Shown here: in pieces, positions 8,064-17,701 of the stretch | How the letters are laid out: every line of letters begins with the position of its first letter | Numbering within the stretch: position 1 is the first letter of the stretch | Origin: Lachnospiraceae bacterium | Lineage (GTDB): Bacteria; Bacillota; Clostridia; Lachnospirales; Lachnospiraceae | Length of the DNA stretch: 64,000 nt | Direction: 5' to 3' | Assembly (NCBI GenBank): GCA_017470935.1 | Contig: JAFUXG010000007.1 | Location: 30,654 to 94,653 of the forward strand | Position numbers and translations under genes: made by a program | The notes under the pieces: generated by a model | Databases searched by the model: none | The model's input: only the letters and a program-made list of their open reading frames with translations | What the model was told of the DNA's origin: nothing

Positions 8064-11000
8064 TTACCTTGCATCATCTCTCCAAGACGGATTCGTTTCA
8101 GCACTGCTCTTAGTGGCCTTAGTAAGCTGATACACAACCTCACTAAAGTAACGGCTTGGCAGCTTATCAAGATCGATAGCCTTATTATCAGTCTTCATGT
8201 CATATCGGTAACCTCTGGCATCCATGTCATCAAGCTTATAGAAGCTGGCATCATATATGGTCACTTCATCATTCTCATCTCCAATATATGAACCGGAAAA
8301 TCTAAGCTCAACACCCATATCTGCATCAGGATCTTTTCGATAAAACTCCTCATAAATACCTGCATCCATAGGCGTACCCTTACTCCACCCAAGGCCCACC
8401 AGCTTACCGGATAAAGAAAGTCCGTTAAGTATCATTCCACCAAAACGTTCCAGATGTTTCTTTCCCTTTTCTTCTTCATTCACCGCATATATGGGACGAT
8501 TAAGCTGTTCGATGGACTGGGTGATCTCATAATCAGAAAGCTGTTCCTTCCACTTATCAATCTCATCCTTTGTCATTTCAATGGGATGCATAAGTCCCAC
8601 CTTGCCACTTCCTGCAAGCTCATATTCCTCCTCATCCACTGTATTGAAGGTGCCGTCCTCCATATACCTGAAGGTCTGTATCAGTTTATCCTCCTCATAA
8701 TAGCCCCAAATGAGACTAATTGCAAACTGATGCATGATGGGGTTCTTCACAAACAGCTTTTCAAAGCCTTCAACGGTCCATTTTCTATCTATGGAAAGCG
8801 CCAGTTCAAGCCTTAGTGCCTGATTCTTCACTGTAGCTTTCATCTGCTTTTTCAGTTCCTTATAATCCGCAAGTGCCTGTGCCGCCTTTTCCTGATCATC
8901 CGACTTAGCCACAGCGGGAAGGGCTTTTCTTACCTTACCTTTTTCATCTGTCACTTCAATCTCTAGTGCAGGGGAGATGCGTACCGTAAATGACCTTGTA
9001 CCATAGTCAAAATGCCTCTCCATATTCTCATCAAAACCAAGATCAGGCACAATACGATCAGCCAGCTCCTCCACCGTCAGATTAAGTTGCTCGGCTGCAA
9101 ACTGTAGGGCTTCTCCGGCTGCCTTCTTTACCTGCTTGTATTTATACTTCCTGGCAATACTGTCAACAGTAACTAATGCCATGGGGCTGTCATTTAATGA
9201 AAGAGCTTTAACCGCATCTGCAGCAATTGCCCCACGGGATGCACCTGCCCATTCATTGATCTGATGCTTAAGCTTGTCCACAATTGCATTTCCACCATGG
9301 ATAGATGCAGCATAGAGCACCCATTTTTTCTTTGCCTCAGCTCCCGCTGCCAGCCATCTCTCAAACACCACATCCATATACATATTAAGCTCCTGCCGGT
9401 TCAACTTATTAGTAAGAATATGCACCTGATGGTTGACACCCGGTGTGTTCATTCCGGAGTATGCCAAAAGGATTGCCTGCATATACTCCTCGCTCGCAGG
9501 TTCTTTGTTATATGATATTCCTTCCACCTTCTCTTCTGATGTCATGTCTTCTATACTGCTCTCAGTTACATTAATATTCTCTCTAACATCAGTTTTGGTA
9601 TCACAATCCATTGACGTTTCACTGGTTTTAAAATGCACCTCTGGCATAGGATCCTTGTATAGCCACTCCAGCGTCCTTTTCTTACCACCCTTGTGACATT
9701 CTTTTATATAATCCTCCACCGTGAGAACATTTCCCGCTCCATCCTTGCCAAAACCACCTGTTCCTTCGGCGGAAGAATCTTCCAATGCGCCTGCTGCCAC
9801 AAGACCTTTGCGGATAATATCGGCAACCTTTTTGCTTTTTTCCTTTTCCAGCGCCCCATTAAGCACATCCACATAGTCGGAGACATTCTCATACTTACTT
9901 ATAATCATTGCCGCAACCTCTCTCTCCCCGGCTTTTTTGGAGGTGGTAAGGACCGAGGTCACTTCATCCGCAAGCTTTGGATGTGAAGATAAGACTCTTA
10001 CAAGCTCCTCCTTCACCTGCTTAGATGAATCTCCCATATATGCCATCAGCTCATCCTTATACTGATATGGGTGCTGTCCCATAGCCCTTATCCCAAGCAT
10101 CCTTCCGTCCACCGATGCCTCCATAAATGCGGCAGCTGCCGCATCACGATTTTCCTTAAGCTCATCCCCAAACATCTTCATGATAGGGTCTAACATTTTA
10201 TCCTTATTCCATTCACCGGAGAACAGTTCTGTTATAGTTCTCACCCGGTATCTTACATCAAGTCCTCCCTTTTTCATGTTATCACAAAAATGTACAAATG
10301 AATTGTTGTTGATGGAAGACCAATCTGAAGAGTATAGTCTGCGTATATTATATGACTGACCGCAAAAACCTGCTATAAATCCTATAAATGTTACGCACCG
10401 AATATAGAAATCATCCTCACCGTATACATCCTTATAGGATATTACGGACTGGACAGCAACTGTTCTTCTGAAACTTCCGGCAAAAGGATAGAGAGTATCA
10501 ATGTTCTTATCTCCATTAAGATAGTCTTGTGACGCTATTACTGCAGTCTGGTCATCTGTAGTAATAATATCCTTAACAACCTTAGACTGAACATTAGATT
10601 GATTAATGTCAAGATTCACCTCAAAATTCTTCTTATAAAAAGCACTGGGAAGAGCACTCTTTAACGGACTTACCAGCTTTCTGTGAAGCTCCAAAGAAGC
10701 ACTTTCTGCCACCTGCATATACCTCTCAGGATTTTTTTTGGCCATAAATGCCAGCACATCATTAAACTCATGTTCTCCTGCCCATTCAATGAAGTCACCG
10801 TCATCCGGAGCAAAGTCATCATACCAGCGTATGATCTCTTCCTCCATATTGTTCTTACATTTGGTCTTCCACATAAGCTCAAGCGTCTGTCGGCAATTTT
10901 GACCGCTCATGCAAAGTTTCAAAAATCTGTATAGCACCTTAGATATTCTATAATTAGGTGTGGCACAACCCACAAGCATATCGGCAGTTTTTTTCTTAAG

Positions 11001-11759
11001 ATATGTCTGCTTTGTTATGGCAACAATCTCATCCGGAAATTGCTTAATGCTCCCGGAAGCCACATAATCCCTCATGAGTGCTATCTGCTCTTCCGTAAAA
11101 CTTGCAGCGTATGCCGCATAAGAATTACGTGCTATCAGGTTCTGATATCGTTCAAATTGTTCCTGATACCTCTTGGTCACCGAATTAAATAAACTATCAA
11201 AGATTTTCTTATGGGCGCCTTCATAGAACAAGGCAGTATATACGACAAGATCTGCATTACAATCATTCGGATTGGTATATTCAAGCGCCATCTTAAGATC
11301 ATCATTATCCTTACATTGTTCACGTATCCTTCGGTATCCCTCACTGTGGAATGATCTCCACTCTATGTCACCGGCGCTTTGTGCCATAACGGCGATCTTC
11401 TGCGGCTTTGTGAGCATTTCCATAGCCTTGTCCCGCCAGCCCATGACAGAATGTAATGTTCCCCCATATATCTCTATCAACACACCCATATATCTTTTCA
11501 AGAGGTCATATTCTTTACGCTTTTCCAAATGATCTATACATTTCTCAATTTTCTTTTTCTGTTCATCTGCTGCAAGAATTGAACCGGCAGTACCATCATT
11601 AGCGCCAAGAACCTTTATCCTTTTTACGGAAAGCCTGCAATTATCCTCACTTCCCTTAAGATAGTTCTCTGCCATCTCCATCTGCTCCCCGGTCAATCCG
11701 CAGCCGCCTAAGCTTTCAATAAGTGTGTCCATGAATCTGTCATTTGCGTTTCTCATCAT
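8064..11759 (-). CDS. DUF4132 domain protein (YehI/MolR-like)
   Basis: 1231 residues, close to the length of E. coli YehI (about 1200). The diagnostic C-terminal DUF4132 segment is WKEQLSDYEITQSIEQLNRPIYAV, followed by GMILNGLSLSGKLVGLGWSKG and a short beta-rich end. The N-terminal two thirds are helical and HEAT-like (for example EVAAMIISKYENVSDYVDVL), suggesting a large scaffold. No catalytic motif is evident. The ATG is preceded by GGGGGTATT. It is the last gene of a six-gene operon with MoxR ATPase, DUF5682, VWA and SWIM proteins, the same set as E. coli yehI/yehL/yehM/yehP/yehQ. The function of that set is not established; conflict-system and metal-related roles have been proposed. Confidence 0.85.
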   Translation of the reverse strand: MMRNANDRFMDTLIESLGGCGLTGEQMEMAENYLKGSEDNCRLSVKRIKVLGANDGTAGSILAADEQKKKIEKCIDHLEKRKEYDLLKRYMGVLIEIYGGTLHSVMGWRDKAMEMLTKPQKIAVMAQSAGDIEWRSFHSEGYRRIREQCKDNDDLKMALEYTNPNDCNADLVVYTALFYEGAHKKIFDSLFNSVTKRYQEQFERYQNLIARNSYAAYAASFTEEQIALMRDYVASGSIKQFPDEIVAITKQTYLKKKTADMLVGCATPNYRISKVLYRFLKLCMSGQNCRQTLELMWKTKCKNNMEEEIIRWYDDFAPDDGDFIEWAGEHEFNDVLAFMAKKNPERYMQVAESASLELHRKLVSPLKSALPSAFYKKNFEVNLDINQSNVQSKVVKDIITTDDQTAVIASQDYLNGDKNIDTLYPFAGSFRRTVAVQSVISYKDVYGEDDFYIRCVTFIGFIAGFCGQSYNIRRLYSSDWSSINNNSFVHFCDNMKKGGLDVRYRVRTITELFSGEWNKDKMLDPIMKMFGDELKENRDAAAAAFMEASVDGRMLGIRAMGQHPYQYKDELMAYMGDSSKQVKEELVRVLSSHPKLADEVTSVLTTSKKAGEREVAAMIISKYENVSDYVDVLNGALEKEKSKKVADIIRKGLVAAGALEDSSAEGTGGFGKDGAGNVLTVEDYIKECHKGGKKRTLEWLYKDPMPEVHFKTSETSMDCDTKTDVRENINVTESSIEDMTSEEKVEGISYNKEPASEEYMQAILLAYSGMNTPGVNHQVHILTNKLNRQELNMYMDVVFERWLAAGAEAKKKWVLYAASIHGGNAIVDKLKHQINEWAGASRGAIAADAVKALSLNDSPMALVTVDSIARKYKYKQVKKAAGEALQFAAEQLNLTVEELADRIVPDLGFDENMERHFDYGTRSFTVRISPALEIEVTDEKGKVRKALPAVAKSDDQEKAAQALADYKELKKQMKATVKNQALRLELALSIDRKWTVEGFEKLFVKNPIMHQFAISLIWGYYEEDKLIQTFRYMEDGTFNTVDEEEYELAGSGKVGLMHPIEMTKDEIDKWKEQLSDYEITQSIEQLNRPIYAVNEEEKGKKHLERFGGMILNGLSLSGKLVGLGWSKGTPMDAGIYEEFYRKDPDADMGVELRFSGSYIGDENDEVTIYDASFYKLDDMDARGYRYDMKTDNKAIDLDKLPSRYFSEVVYQLTKATKSSAETNPSWRDDAR

Positions 11760-11846
11760 AATACCCCCTATTCCAGTTCCGTATCTTTGCTCCCGGCTCC
11801 CGGACAGTTAAGAACAATCCTTCGCAAAGATACTGTTTTCCAGTTC

Positions 11847-12164
11847 CTAACCGAATCTCTCTCTTGCCTCATCCATATCCGCTTGTCTTATTCCGGTCTC
11901 CAGATACTTATAGATAGTACATAATAATCTCACCGATTCCTCATCATCCGTCTCTCCCAATGTATGCCGCCTGCCTTCAAGCTGTTGGTAAAGGAGCCCT
12001 AACTGTTTTGCCAGCCACTCCATTCCATACTGGGACATCACCGTTTCTTCTGACTTAAGCTGCCCCATTAAGGAATCAGAATGCACCATAAGTCCTGCCT
12101 GAAATATATCTGATAAAAGCTCTCTGCATTTAATTAGCTCTTCTCTTATCTGTCTTTCTTTCAT
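11847..12164 (-). CDS. Small helical protein of the yeh-like operon (unknown function)
   Basis: 105 residues, entirely helical in appearance with heptad-like spacing (IREELIKCRELLSDIFQAGLMV, WLAKQLGLLYQQLEGRRHTLG, LLCTIYKYLETGIRQADMDEA). A GGGAG ribosome binding site lies about seven bases before the ATG. It sits between the SWIM protein and the DUF4132 protein in the same direction, so it is probably a structural or adaptor subunit of the same complex. I recognise no named family. Confidence 0.7.
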   Translation of the reverse strand: MKERQIREELIKCRELLSDIFQAGLMVHSDSLMGQLKSEETVMSQYGMEWLAKQLGLLYQQLEGRRHTLGETDDEESVRLLCTIYKYLETGIRQADMDEARERFG

Positions 12165-12259
12165 ATATAATCTCCCATAGGTATATATTTTTTACCTCTT
12201 ATTACAATTACAGCTTTACTCTAATATATAATTAATTCATCCTTCGAACAAGCTGTATA

Positions 12260-14023
12260 TCACAAGGTTTCAATGGGATACATTACACACTCTCCGTCTT
12301 CCACGTATATTATCCCCAGAAATACCGGCATCTTATCTTTACCCTTTTCAATATTTCTCTTTATGCTCTCAAGACTTTTTATAGCAGCTGCCTCTTCCTT
12401 TGAGTATGTAATCTGACTTTTAAGTGTCCTCCCCAAACTATCCTCAAGATAAAACACAAGTCGTTGTCCCACCTCATCATAATTCATATCAAAAATCCTT
12501 TTGGGTCTGATCAGAAACAACTTATCTGCCTCTGATATAGATTCCGACCCATCTCCATATGTATCAGAAAACTTCCCATAAGCTCCTGATATACGCTCAC
12601 AATAATCCTCCCACAGCTTTGCAAAATCATCATAGATATGATCAGAGATAAGCTCCTCTGAAATATTGCTCTCCCCCATAAGGTCAGCCGTAGCTTTGGA
12701 TGTAGATGAAAGACGATGCATCGAATTAGCCTTTCCTCCTCGAAGAACTATGGTGGAACCAGCCAAATGATTCAAGGTACAGGGTAGTCCCCAAGGTGCC
12801 TCCGAATAATTACTGCGTCGCTTTTTTCTGTCATAGATAGTAGGCCTTGCAACAGTATATGTGTACCACTCTCCTGAATCCTCCAAAAAATATATGGTTT
12901 CACCCTCAAAACCTGCAACACTGACAAAATGCCTCATACCCATTCCCGATAAATGCAGCTCCTTCACATCTGTATATTCCGACCTGAAGCTCCCGGCAAG
13001 TGATGTAATATCTTCACCCTTTAAAAGTTTATCCTCTATTGCATCAGATAAAAGATAAATCTCAGACACTACCCTCAAAATATTTGAGGCTTTCACCCTT
13101 GCTCTTCTTCCATTATAGCAAGCGGTAAGCTCTGACAATATACGCATTTGGGTCTCCATATCCGCAAGCATCACATTGTGGCATCTGATGGCAAGCCTTT
13201 CTAATCCTAGCGGAAGCTCCGGTGACATTCTTGATGAACCGGTCATAACAATGTCCGTCAATGTTTTTCTCACATCACGGATAACTTCTTTGATTCCGTC
13301 TGCATCCCATTCTTTAAGTCCGGCCTCCCTCTTATACTTAATAAGATCTTCTATTTCAATTTCTTTCCTTGCAAGCTTCACCAATAGTATTGCTTTAACC
13401 TTGTGTCTGCATAATTTATCACTGTGACAGGAGCATACCGAATTCCTAATAGGGAAGGCAAGCTTCACAATAGTTCCGGCTGCCGCGTCCTTAACAGTTA
13501 TTATATCTTCTCCCCATATATCGACCTTTTCGTCACCCTCAATCTCTTCAACTATTTTAACAAATTCCTTATTGCTGATATCTTTTTTCAACTCTTGCAT
13601 TGAAGGTAAATGCTGAACGGCTTTTGCACTATCTGATCTTTCTATATCCTTTCCATCGGTATTGCTTTGAGTTACTGCATCATTCAAAGCATCAGTCGAA
13701 GTCTCTTCCCTGGCACTGTTGTTTTTCAAGGTAATAATAGTCATCACTATATGCTTGCATATCCCATGGGCAGGGCAGCTACAACGGCTATCCGAAAGGG
13801 GCATGGAAAGTGTTACTTCAATATCCATAAGCTTTCCCTTACATTCATTCTCCGTCACCGAAAGCTCTACCCTTTCTTTTTCCAGATCCTTATATGACCG
13901 TTTCACTATTCCCTTATTTGAAATGCCTACAAGGTATTCATCATCCACAGATGAAACAAAAGCTATTAGTTCACTCAACAAATCTTCCTCCGAATCAGTA
14001 TCCATTAATAATACTGCCAACAT
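12260..14023 (-). CDS. Double SWIM zinc-finger protein (YehQ-like)
   Basis: 587 residues. Two SWIM motifs (CxC-x5-CxH) are visible: C81, C83, C89, H91 in RCSCPAHGICKHIV and C197, C199, C205, H207 in VCSCHSDKLCRHKV. SWIM fingers bind zinc and usually contact DNA or protein. The remaining ~370 residues hold mixed helices and a C-terminal beta-rich part resembling YehQ. The gene overlaps the end of the VWA gene by about 29 bases if the first ATG is used; a second ATG six codons later (14005) is also plausible. It is co-transcribed with the MoxR, DUF5682 and VWA genes. Confidence 0.85.
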   Translation of the reverse strand: MLAVLLMDTDSEEDLLSELIAFVSSVDDEYLVGISNKGIVKRSYKDLEKERVELSVTENECKGKLMDIEVTLSMPLSDSRCSCPAHGICKHIVMTIITLKNNSAREETSTDALNDAVTQSNTDGKDIERSDSAKAVQHLPSMQELKKDISNKEFVKIVEEIEGDEKVDIWGEDIITVKDAAAGTIVKLAFPIRNSVCSCHSDKLCRHKVKAILLVKLARKEIEIEDLIKYKREAGLKEWDADGIKEVIRDVRKTLTDIVMTGSSRMSPELPLGLERLAIRCHNVMLADMETQMRILSELTACYNGRRARVKASNILRVVSEIYLLSDAIEDKLLKGEDITSLAGSFRSEYTDVKELHLSGMGMRHFVSVAGFEGETIYFLEDSGEWYTYTVARPTIYDRKKRRSNYSEAPWGLPCTLNHLAGSTIVLRGGKANSMHRLSSTSKATADLMGESNISEELISDHIYDDFAKLWEDYCERISGAYGKFSDTYGDGSESISEADKLFLIRPKRIFDMNYDEVGQRLVFYLEDSLGRTLKSQITYSKEEAAAIKSLESIKRNIEKGKDKMPVFLGIIYVEDGECVMYPIETL

Positions 14024-15140
14024 ATCCTGCCAACTCTCCCGGAGTCATGGCACCTACATTTGCACCCATGGCTGCTATATCTGCAGCGGCTTTGCGGTTA
14101 TAGTTTGGATTAGCTTCCTTATCAAGCGCAGTAAGGACCATGACCTTGACTCCTTCATCCAGCATAGCACGCACTGAAGCATATAATTCCTTGACGCTTC
14201 CACCCTCATACAGATCCGTAACAAGAACAAATATAGTTCTCTCAGGCTCTTTTACAAGTGCTTCACAATATCTTACCGCTTTCCCTATATCTGTACCGCC
14301 GCCCAGCTGAACACTCATAAGGGTTTCAACAGCATCCTCAACATAATCTGATAAATCTACCACATTTGTATCGAATACCACCAATCTTGTATCAATATCC
14401 GGCAAAGCAGCAAAAATCCCCGCCATAACTGAGCTATGGATGATTGAATCAAGCATTGATCCGCTTTCATCCACAGCAATTACAATATGCCACATAACAT
14501 GCTTTTTTATCCTTGCATAAAAATATACCTTTTCCAGTACAAGACGCTGTTTCTCTTTATCATAGTGCTTAAGATTCCTCTCAATGGTCTTTTTTATATC
14601 AAGATTTCTTGCAGTAGGAAGTGCACTTTCCTGATTTCTGTCAATAATGCCGCTTATACCTTGTCTGACATCATTCTCCAAAGACTTGATCAATTCATCC
14701 ACGACTTTTTTAACTATACGCTTAGCACTTTCAAGTACCTTAGGAGACATCATCCCCTTAAGCTGCAGGATCATTTTCAAAAGCTCATGATTTGGCTCTA
14801 ACTTCTGCAAAACCGTCTCATCAGTCAGAAGTTCCGTCAGGCCATACCTGTTAAGTGCCTGTTTCTCCATCACCTCGATAGTCTCCTTGGGAAACAGTTC
14901 GTGCACCTCATTGATCCATTCAGATATGGTAAGCTGTGACTCCCCATTTCCACCCATACGATTCTCAGCGTCTCTTACGCCCTCATCATCTCCGTATTCA
15001 CGGGAATATAGGAAATCCAGCACATCATCCATACTGCGGCACACCGTCTCATCACCCTCAAACTGAATCCGGCTGTCAGCATATCTTCCAAGCATAAGAC
15101 GCCATTTATTAAGCTGTTCAATATCGTCATTTCTCATCAT
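13995..15140 (-). CDS. VWA domain protein (YehP-like)
   Basis: 381 residues, close to E. coli YehP. The C-terminal half is a von Willebrand factor A domain with an intact MIDAS: D-x-S-G-S at residues 224-228 (VIAVDESGSML), the Thr of LGGGTDIGKAV, and the Asp of FVLVTDLYEGG. The N-terminal ~200 residues are helical (KRIVKKVVDELIKSLE). VWA proteins with a MoxR ATPase partner typically hand a metal or client to the ATPase. The start codon overlaps the stop of the DUF5682 gene (ATGA-type), showing translational coupling. Confidence 0.9.
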   Translation of the reverse strand: MMRNDDIEQLNKWRLMLGRYADSRIQFEGDETVCRSMDDVLDFLYSREYGDDEGVRDAENRMGGNGESQLTISEWINEVHELFPKETIEVMEKQALNRYGLTELLTDETVLQKLEPNHELLKMILQLKGMMSPKVLESAKRIVKKVVDELIKSLENDVRQGISGIIDRNQESALPTARNLDIKKTIERNLKHYDKEKQRLVLEKVYFYARIKKHVMWHIVIAVDESGSMLDSIIHSSVMAGIFAALPDIDTRLVVFDTNVVDLSDYVEDAVETLMSVQLGGGTDIGKAVRYCEALVKEPERTIFVLVTDLYEGGSVKELYASVRAMLDEGVKVMVLTALDKEANPNYNRKAAADIAAMGANVGAMTPGELAGYVGSIINGY

Positions 15141-17701
15141 ATAACACCCATTAATTGAAGCACTTTCTTCTCCAGCTCTTTGCCATAAGCAAACTCTTCA
15201 TTACTTACCTCATGAAGCTGCTTGAACCGCTCCCCTGTCATATTATATTTCCCGGCAATCCGACCTGCAATACGATCTATCTCTACCGGAGTAAAATAGC
15301 TGAATGCTAGCCGTAGCTGGGGAAGCATCCTGATAAATGTATCGTAATCCGTATTGCCAACATATTCATCTAACATATTAAGAATACTGTCATCCACAAA
15401 CAGAATATCTCTTGCCATATAGAAAACACCACGTATATGATCTGCAGCATGAAGCATACGGTCTCCTGAGCCGGAAAGATATCCCTCCATGGATATAGTT
15501 ATCTCTCTTTTATCAATCTCAGCATAAGCATATAATATTCCTTGACATGCTCCCAAAATACTTGGGTGAATATCATCTGCCTTTATCATCTTCTTTATAA
15601 CATCAATATAATACAGCTTATCTTCTTCATATCTTTTATCAAGGAGAACACCATATAGCTCCTTTAATGCATCAAGCATCTCTCCCACACCTTCCTCCTT
15701 CACACCGATCATGTGAATAAGCATGGATAAAAGCTTTGTAACAAGCACCTCCCTTATGGGAGCAAGCTCCATGTCACTGGAATATAATTCCGAAAGATCC
15801 ATCAGCATGGTAACATTTGAAAAAGCTTTTGCAAGAGCAAAGAAATTGCTGTCTTCCTGTATCACTGCAAGAAGTCTGTCTGCCACTCTTTTTGATTGAA
15901 TTTCAAGTCCCATCTCAAACATACTGATCACAAGCTCAGAAACCTTTGAGGCATCTGCCTCCATAAAGAGCCTCTTTTCCACCAGACCACTGCATGCCTC
16001 CTTCAAGGTTCCACCATATACCGAGGCATCCACCAGCGCTGACATAACATCAGGACTATACTTATACTCCCATATCTCCCGTATAAGATTCCTATCCTTC
16101 CTAAGTCTTAGGTTGGCACCCTTTTTCCTTGCCGCAAAGTTAGTATCCAGATATTCCATGCGATAGAAAAAGCTGCTTATCTCCCGATGCCTCTTTGTTG
16201 AAAAAATGGAGAGAGTAAGCTCCTTTTTTGTACTGGAATGAACATCCAGCCGGTATGCATGGCACATCTTTTCAAAATCATTGCACAAAGGTGGAAGTTT
16301 GGCACTTTCATTCAATCTTCCTATCTTCTTTCCCGTAAGCTCTTTTCGAAGAGTTCTCATGGGTCTGTCTGTTGCAAGATTATATTCTCCCTTAACGTAA
16401 TTGGACAGCACACTGTCAATAAGCTCATAGACTCCGGGGCAGCATTTATTACGAAGTCCTGCAAGATTGCTGCACATATTAAGGGCGCAGATCTCATCAT
16501 AGGTCGAAGGATATGCCTCCTTCCTTCTAACCTTCTTTCCAACATCAACAAGATACCTAAGAATCACCTGATCATATATATTGCAGGGGAATTCCTTACT
16601 GTCATACTCGCCTGTACCGGAAATAATCCCATAATCTTCCTCACCTAATTCATCATCGGAACTGCTCTTAACTATTCCTTCCCAAATCCTCTGATAAAAC
16701 ATGGGGTGCGGCATACCGCTCGCATACCCGTTCAATCTGTCACAAGCCTCCATGGAATAAGACATGAGATACACTCCCTTATCCTTCTCATCAATGGTGT
16801 GGCGTTTAAGCTCTATATTATCATTCAAAAACACATCCGGTATCACCGGTTTTTTCTCATCAAAAAAGCTTCCCTGTCCGGTCCCGGCATCAAAAAACGT
16901 ATCCCGGTTATCAGCCAACAGATCAAGTTCTCCATTGGTGATCCAGCTGTCGGGTTTCACAAGGCCTGCCACATGGAAACCTCCGATCACGATCAATATC
17001 CTTTTATGTTCAAATGACTTTTTGAGTATTATACTTCGCATGTGGGTTTCTCTTGCCAAACATCCATCTTCAAGAAGAGCCTGTCTGTCAGAGCTTGCCC
17101 TTGAAAGTACACAATAACACAGCATATTCTTCAAAAAGTCTTCTGTATAGGCTTTAAGTCCTTGTATCTCAAAATAGTGTTCCCAAAACTCATCAAAGCT
17201 TCTAAGTCCGGCATTTTCCACAAGCTTTTTTATGTAACTATTCTCTGACAGATAACGATCATCATTGTAGCTGCTTCTATCATCCTCTTTCCGAAGACCT
17301 TCCCCTTCCTTTTCCGCAAGCAGAATCTCTTCATAAGGCAAATCAATAAAAGCACATTTTATCCCCCGCCTAGCCGCTTCCCGAAGTGCCACAAGCTCAG
17401 GAGAGTAATCCAGAAAAGGATAATAGCAGCGATAATCTCCCCGTTTTCCCTCTAAAAGCCCATTCTTATCACGGAAAGAATAATAGATGGCAAGGGGTGC
17501 CTCTGTATCCGGATCAGTTATATCTTCCAAAAGATCATTGGCATTGTCCGGCCCCTCTATAAGAATACAGTCCGGGGCATAACTTTCTATAACACGCATT
17601 AAATGATAAGCACAGACAGGACTGTGGTGTCTTATGGGGAAATAGAATCTTTTTTTGTCATAAGAACAGGCTGCCTCCATCAAGCGGTCTATTTCTCTCA
17701 T
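15137..17701 (-). CDS. DUF5682 family protein (YehM-like)
   Basis: About 854 residues. I take the ATG at 17701 because it forms an ATGA overlap with the stop of the MoxR gene; an ATG 12 codons upstream (17737) with a GAGGG site is the alternative. The N-terminal ~300 residues carry RFYFPIRHHSPVCAYHLMR, then CILIEGPDNAND, GIKCAFIDLPYEE and later RILIVIGGFHVAGL. The paired His-rich start, E-G-P and G-G-F-H motifs resemble the TraB/Ere/TIKI-like fold, so a metal-dependent hydrolase activity is possible (inference). The C-terminal 500 residues are helical. Confidence 0.85.
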   Translation of the reverse strand: MREIDRLMEAACSYDKKRFYFPIRHHSPVCAYHLMRVIESYAPDCILIEGPDNANDLLEDITDPDTEAPLAIYYSFRDKNGLLEGKRGDYRCYYPFLDYSPELVALREAARRGIKCAFIDLPYEEILLAEKEGEGLRKEDDRSSYNDDRYLSENSYIKKLVENAGLRSFDEFWEHYFEIQGLKAYTEDFLKNMLCYCVLSRASSDRQALLEDGCLARETHMRSIILKKSFEHKRILIVIGGFHVAGLVKPDSWITNGELDLLADNRDTFFDAGTGQGSFFDEKKPVIPDVFLNDNIELKRHTIDEKDKGVYLMSYSMEACDRLNGYASGMPHPMFYQRIWEGIVKSSSDDELGEEDYGIISGTGEYDSKEFPCNIYDQVILRYLVDVGKKVRRKEAYPSTYDEICALNMCSNLAGLRNKCCPGVYELIDSVLSNYVKGEYNLATDRPMRTLRKELTGKKIGRLNESAKLPPLCNDFEKMCHAYRLDVHSSTKKELTLSIFSTKRHREISSFFYRMEYLDTNFAARKKGANLRLRKDRNLIREIWEYKYSPDVMSALVDASVYGGTLKEACSGLVEKRLFMEADASKVSELVISMFEMGLEIQSKRVADRLLAVIQEDSNFFALAKAFSNVTMLMDLSELYSSDMELAPIREVLVTKLLSMLIHMIGVKEEGVGEMLDALKELYGVLLDKRYEEDKLYYIDVIKKMIKADDIHPSILGACQGILYAYAEIDKREITISMEGYLSGSGDRMLHAADHIRGVFYMARDILFVDDSILNMLDEYVGNTDYDTFIRMLPQLRLAFSYFTPVEIDRIAGRIAGKYNMTGERFKQLHEVSNEEFAYGKELEKKVLQLMGVI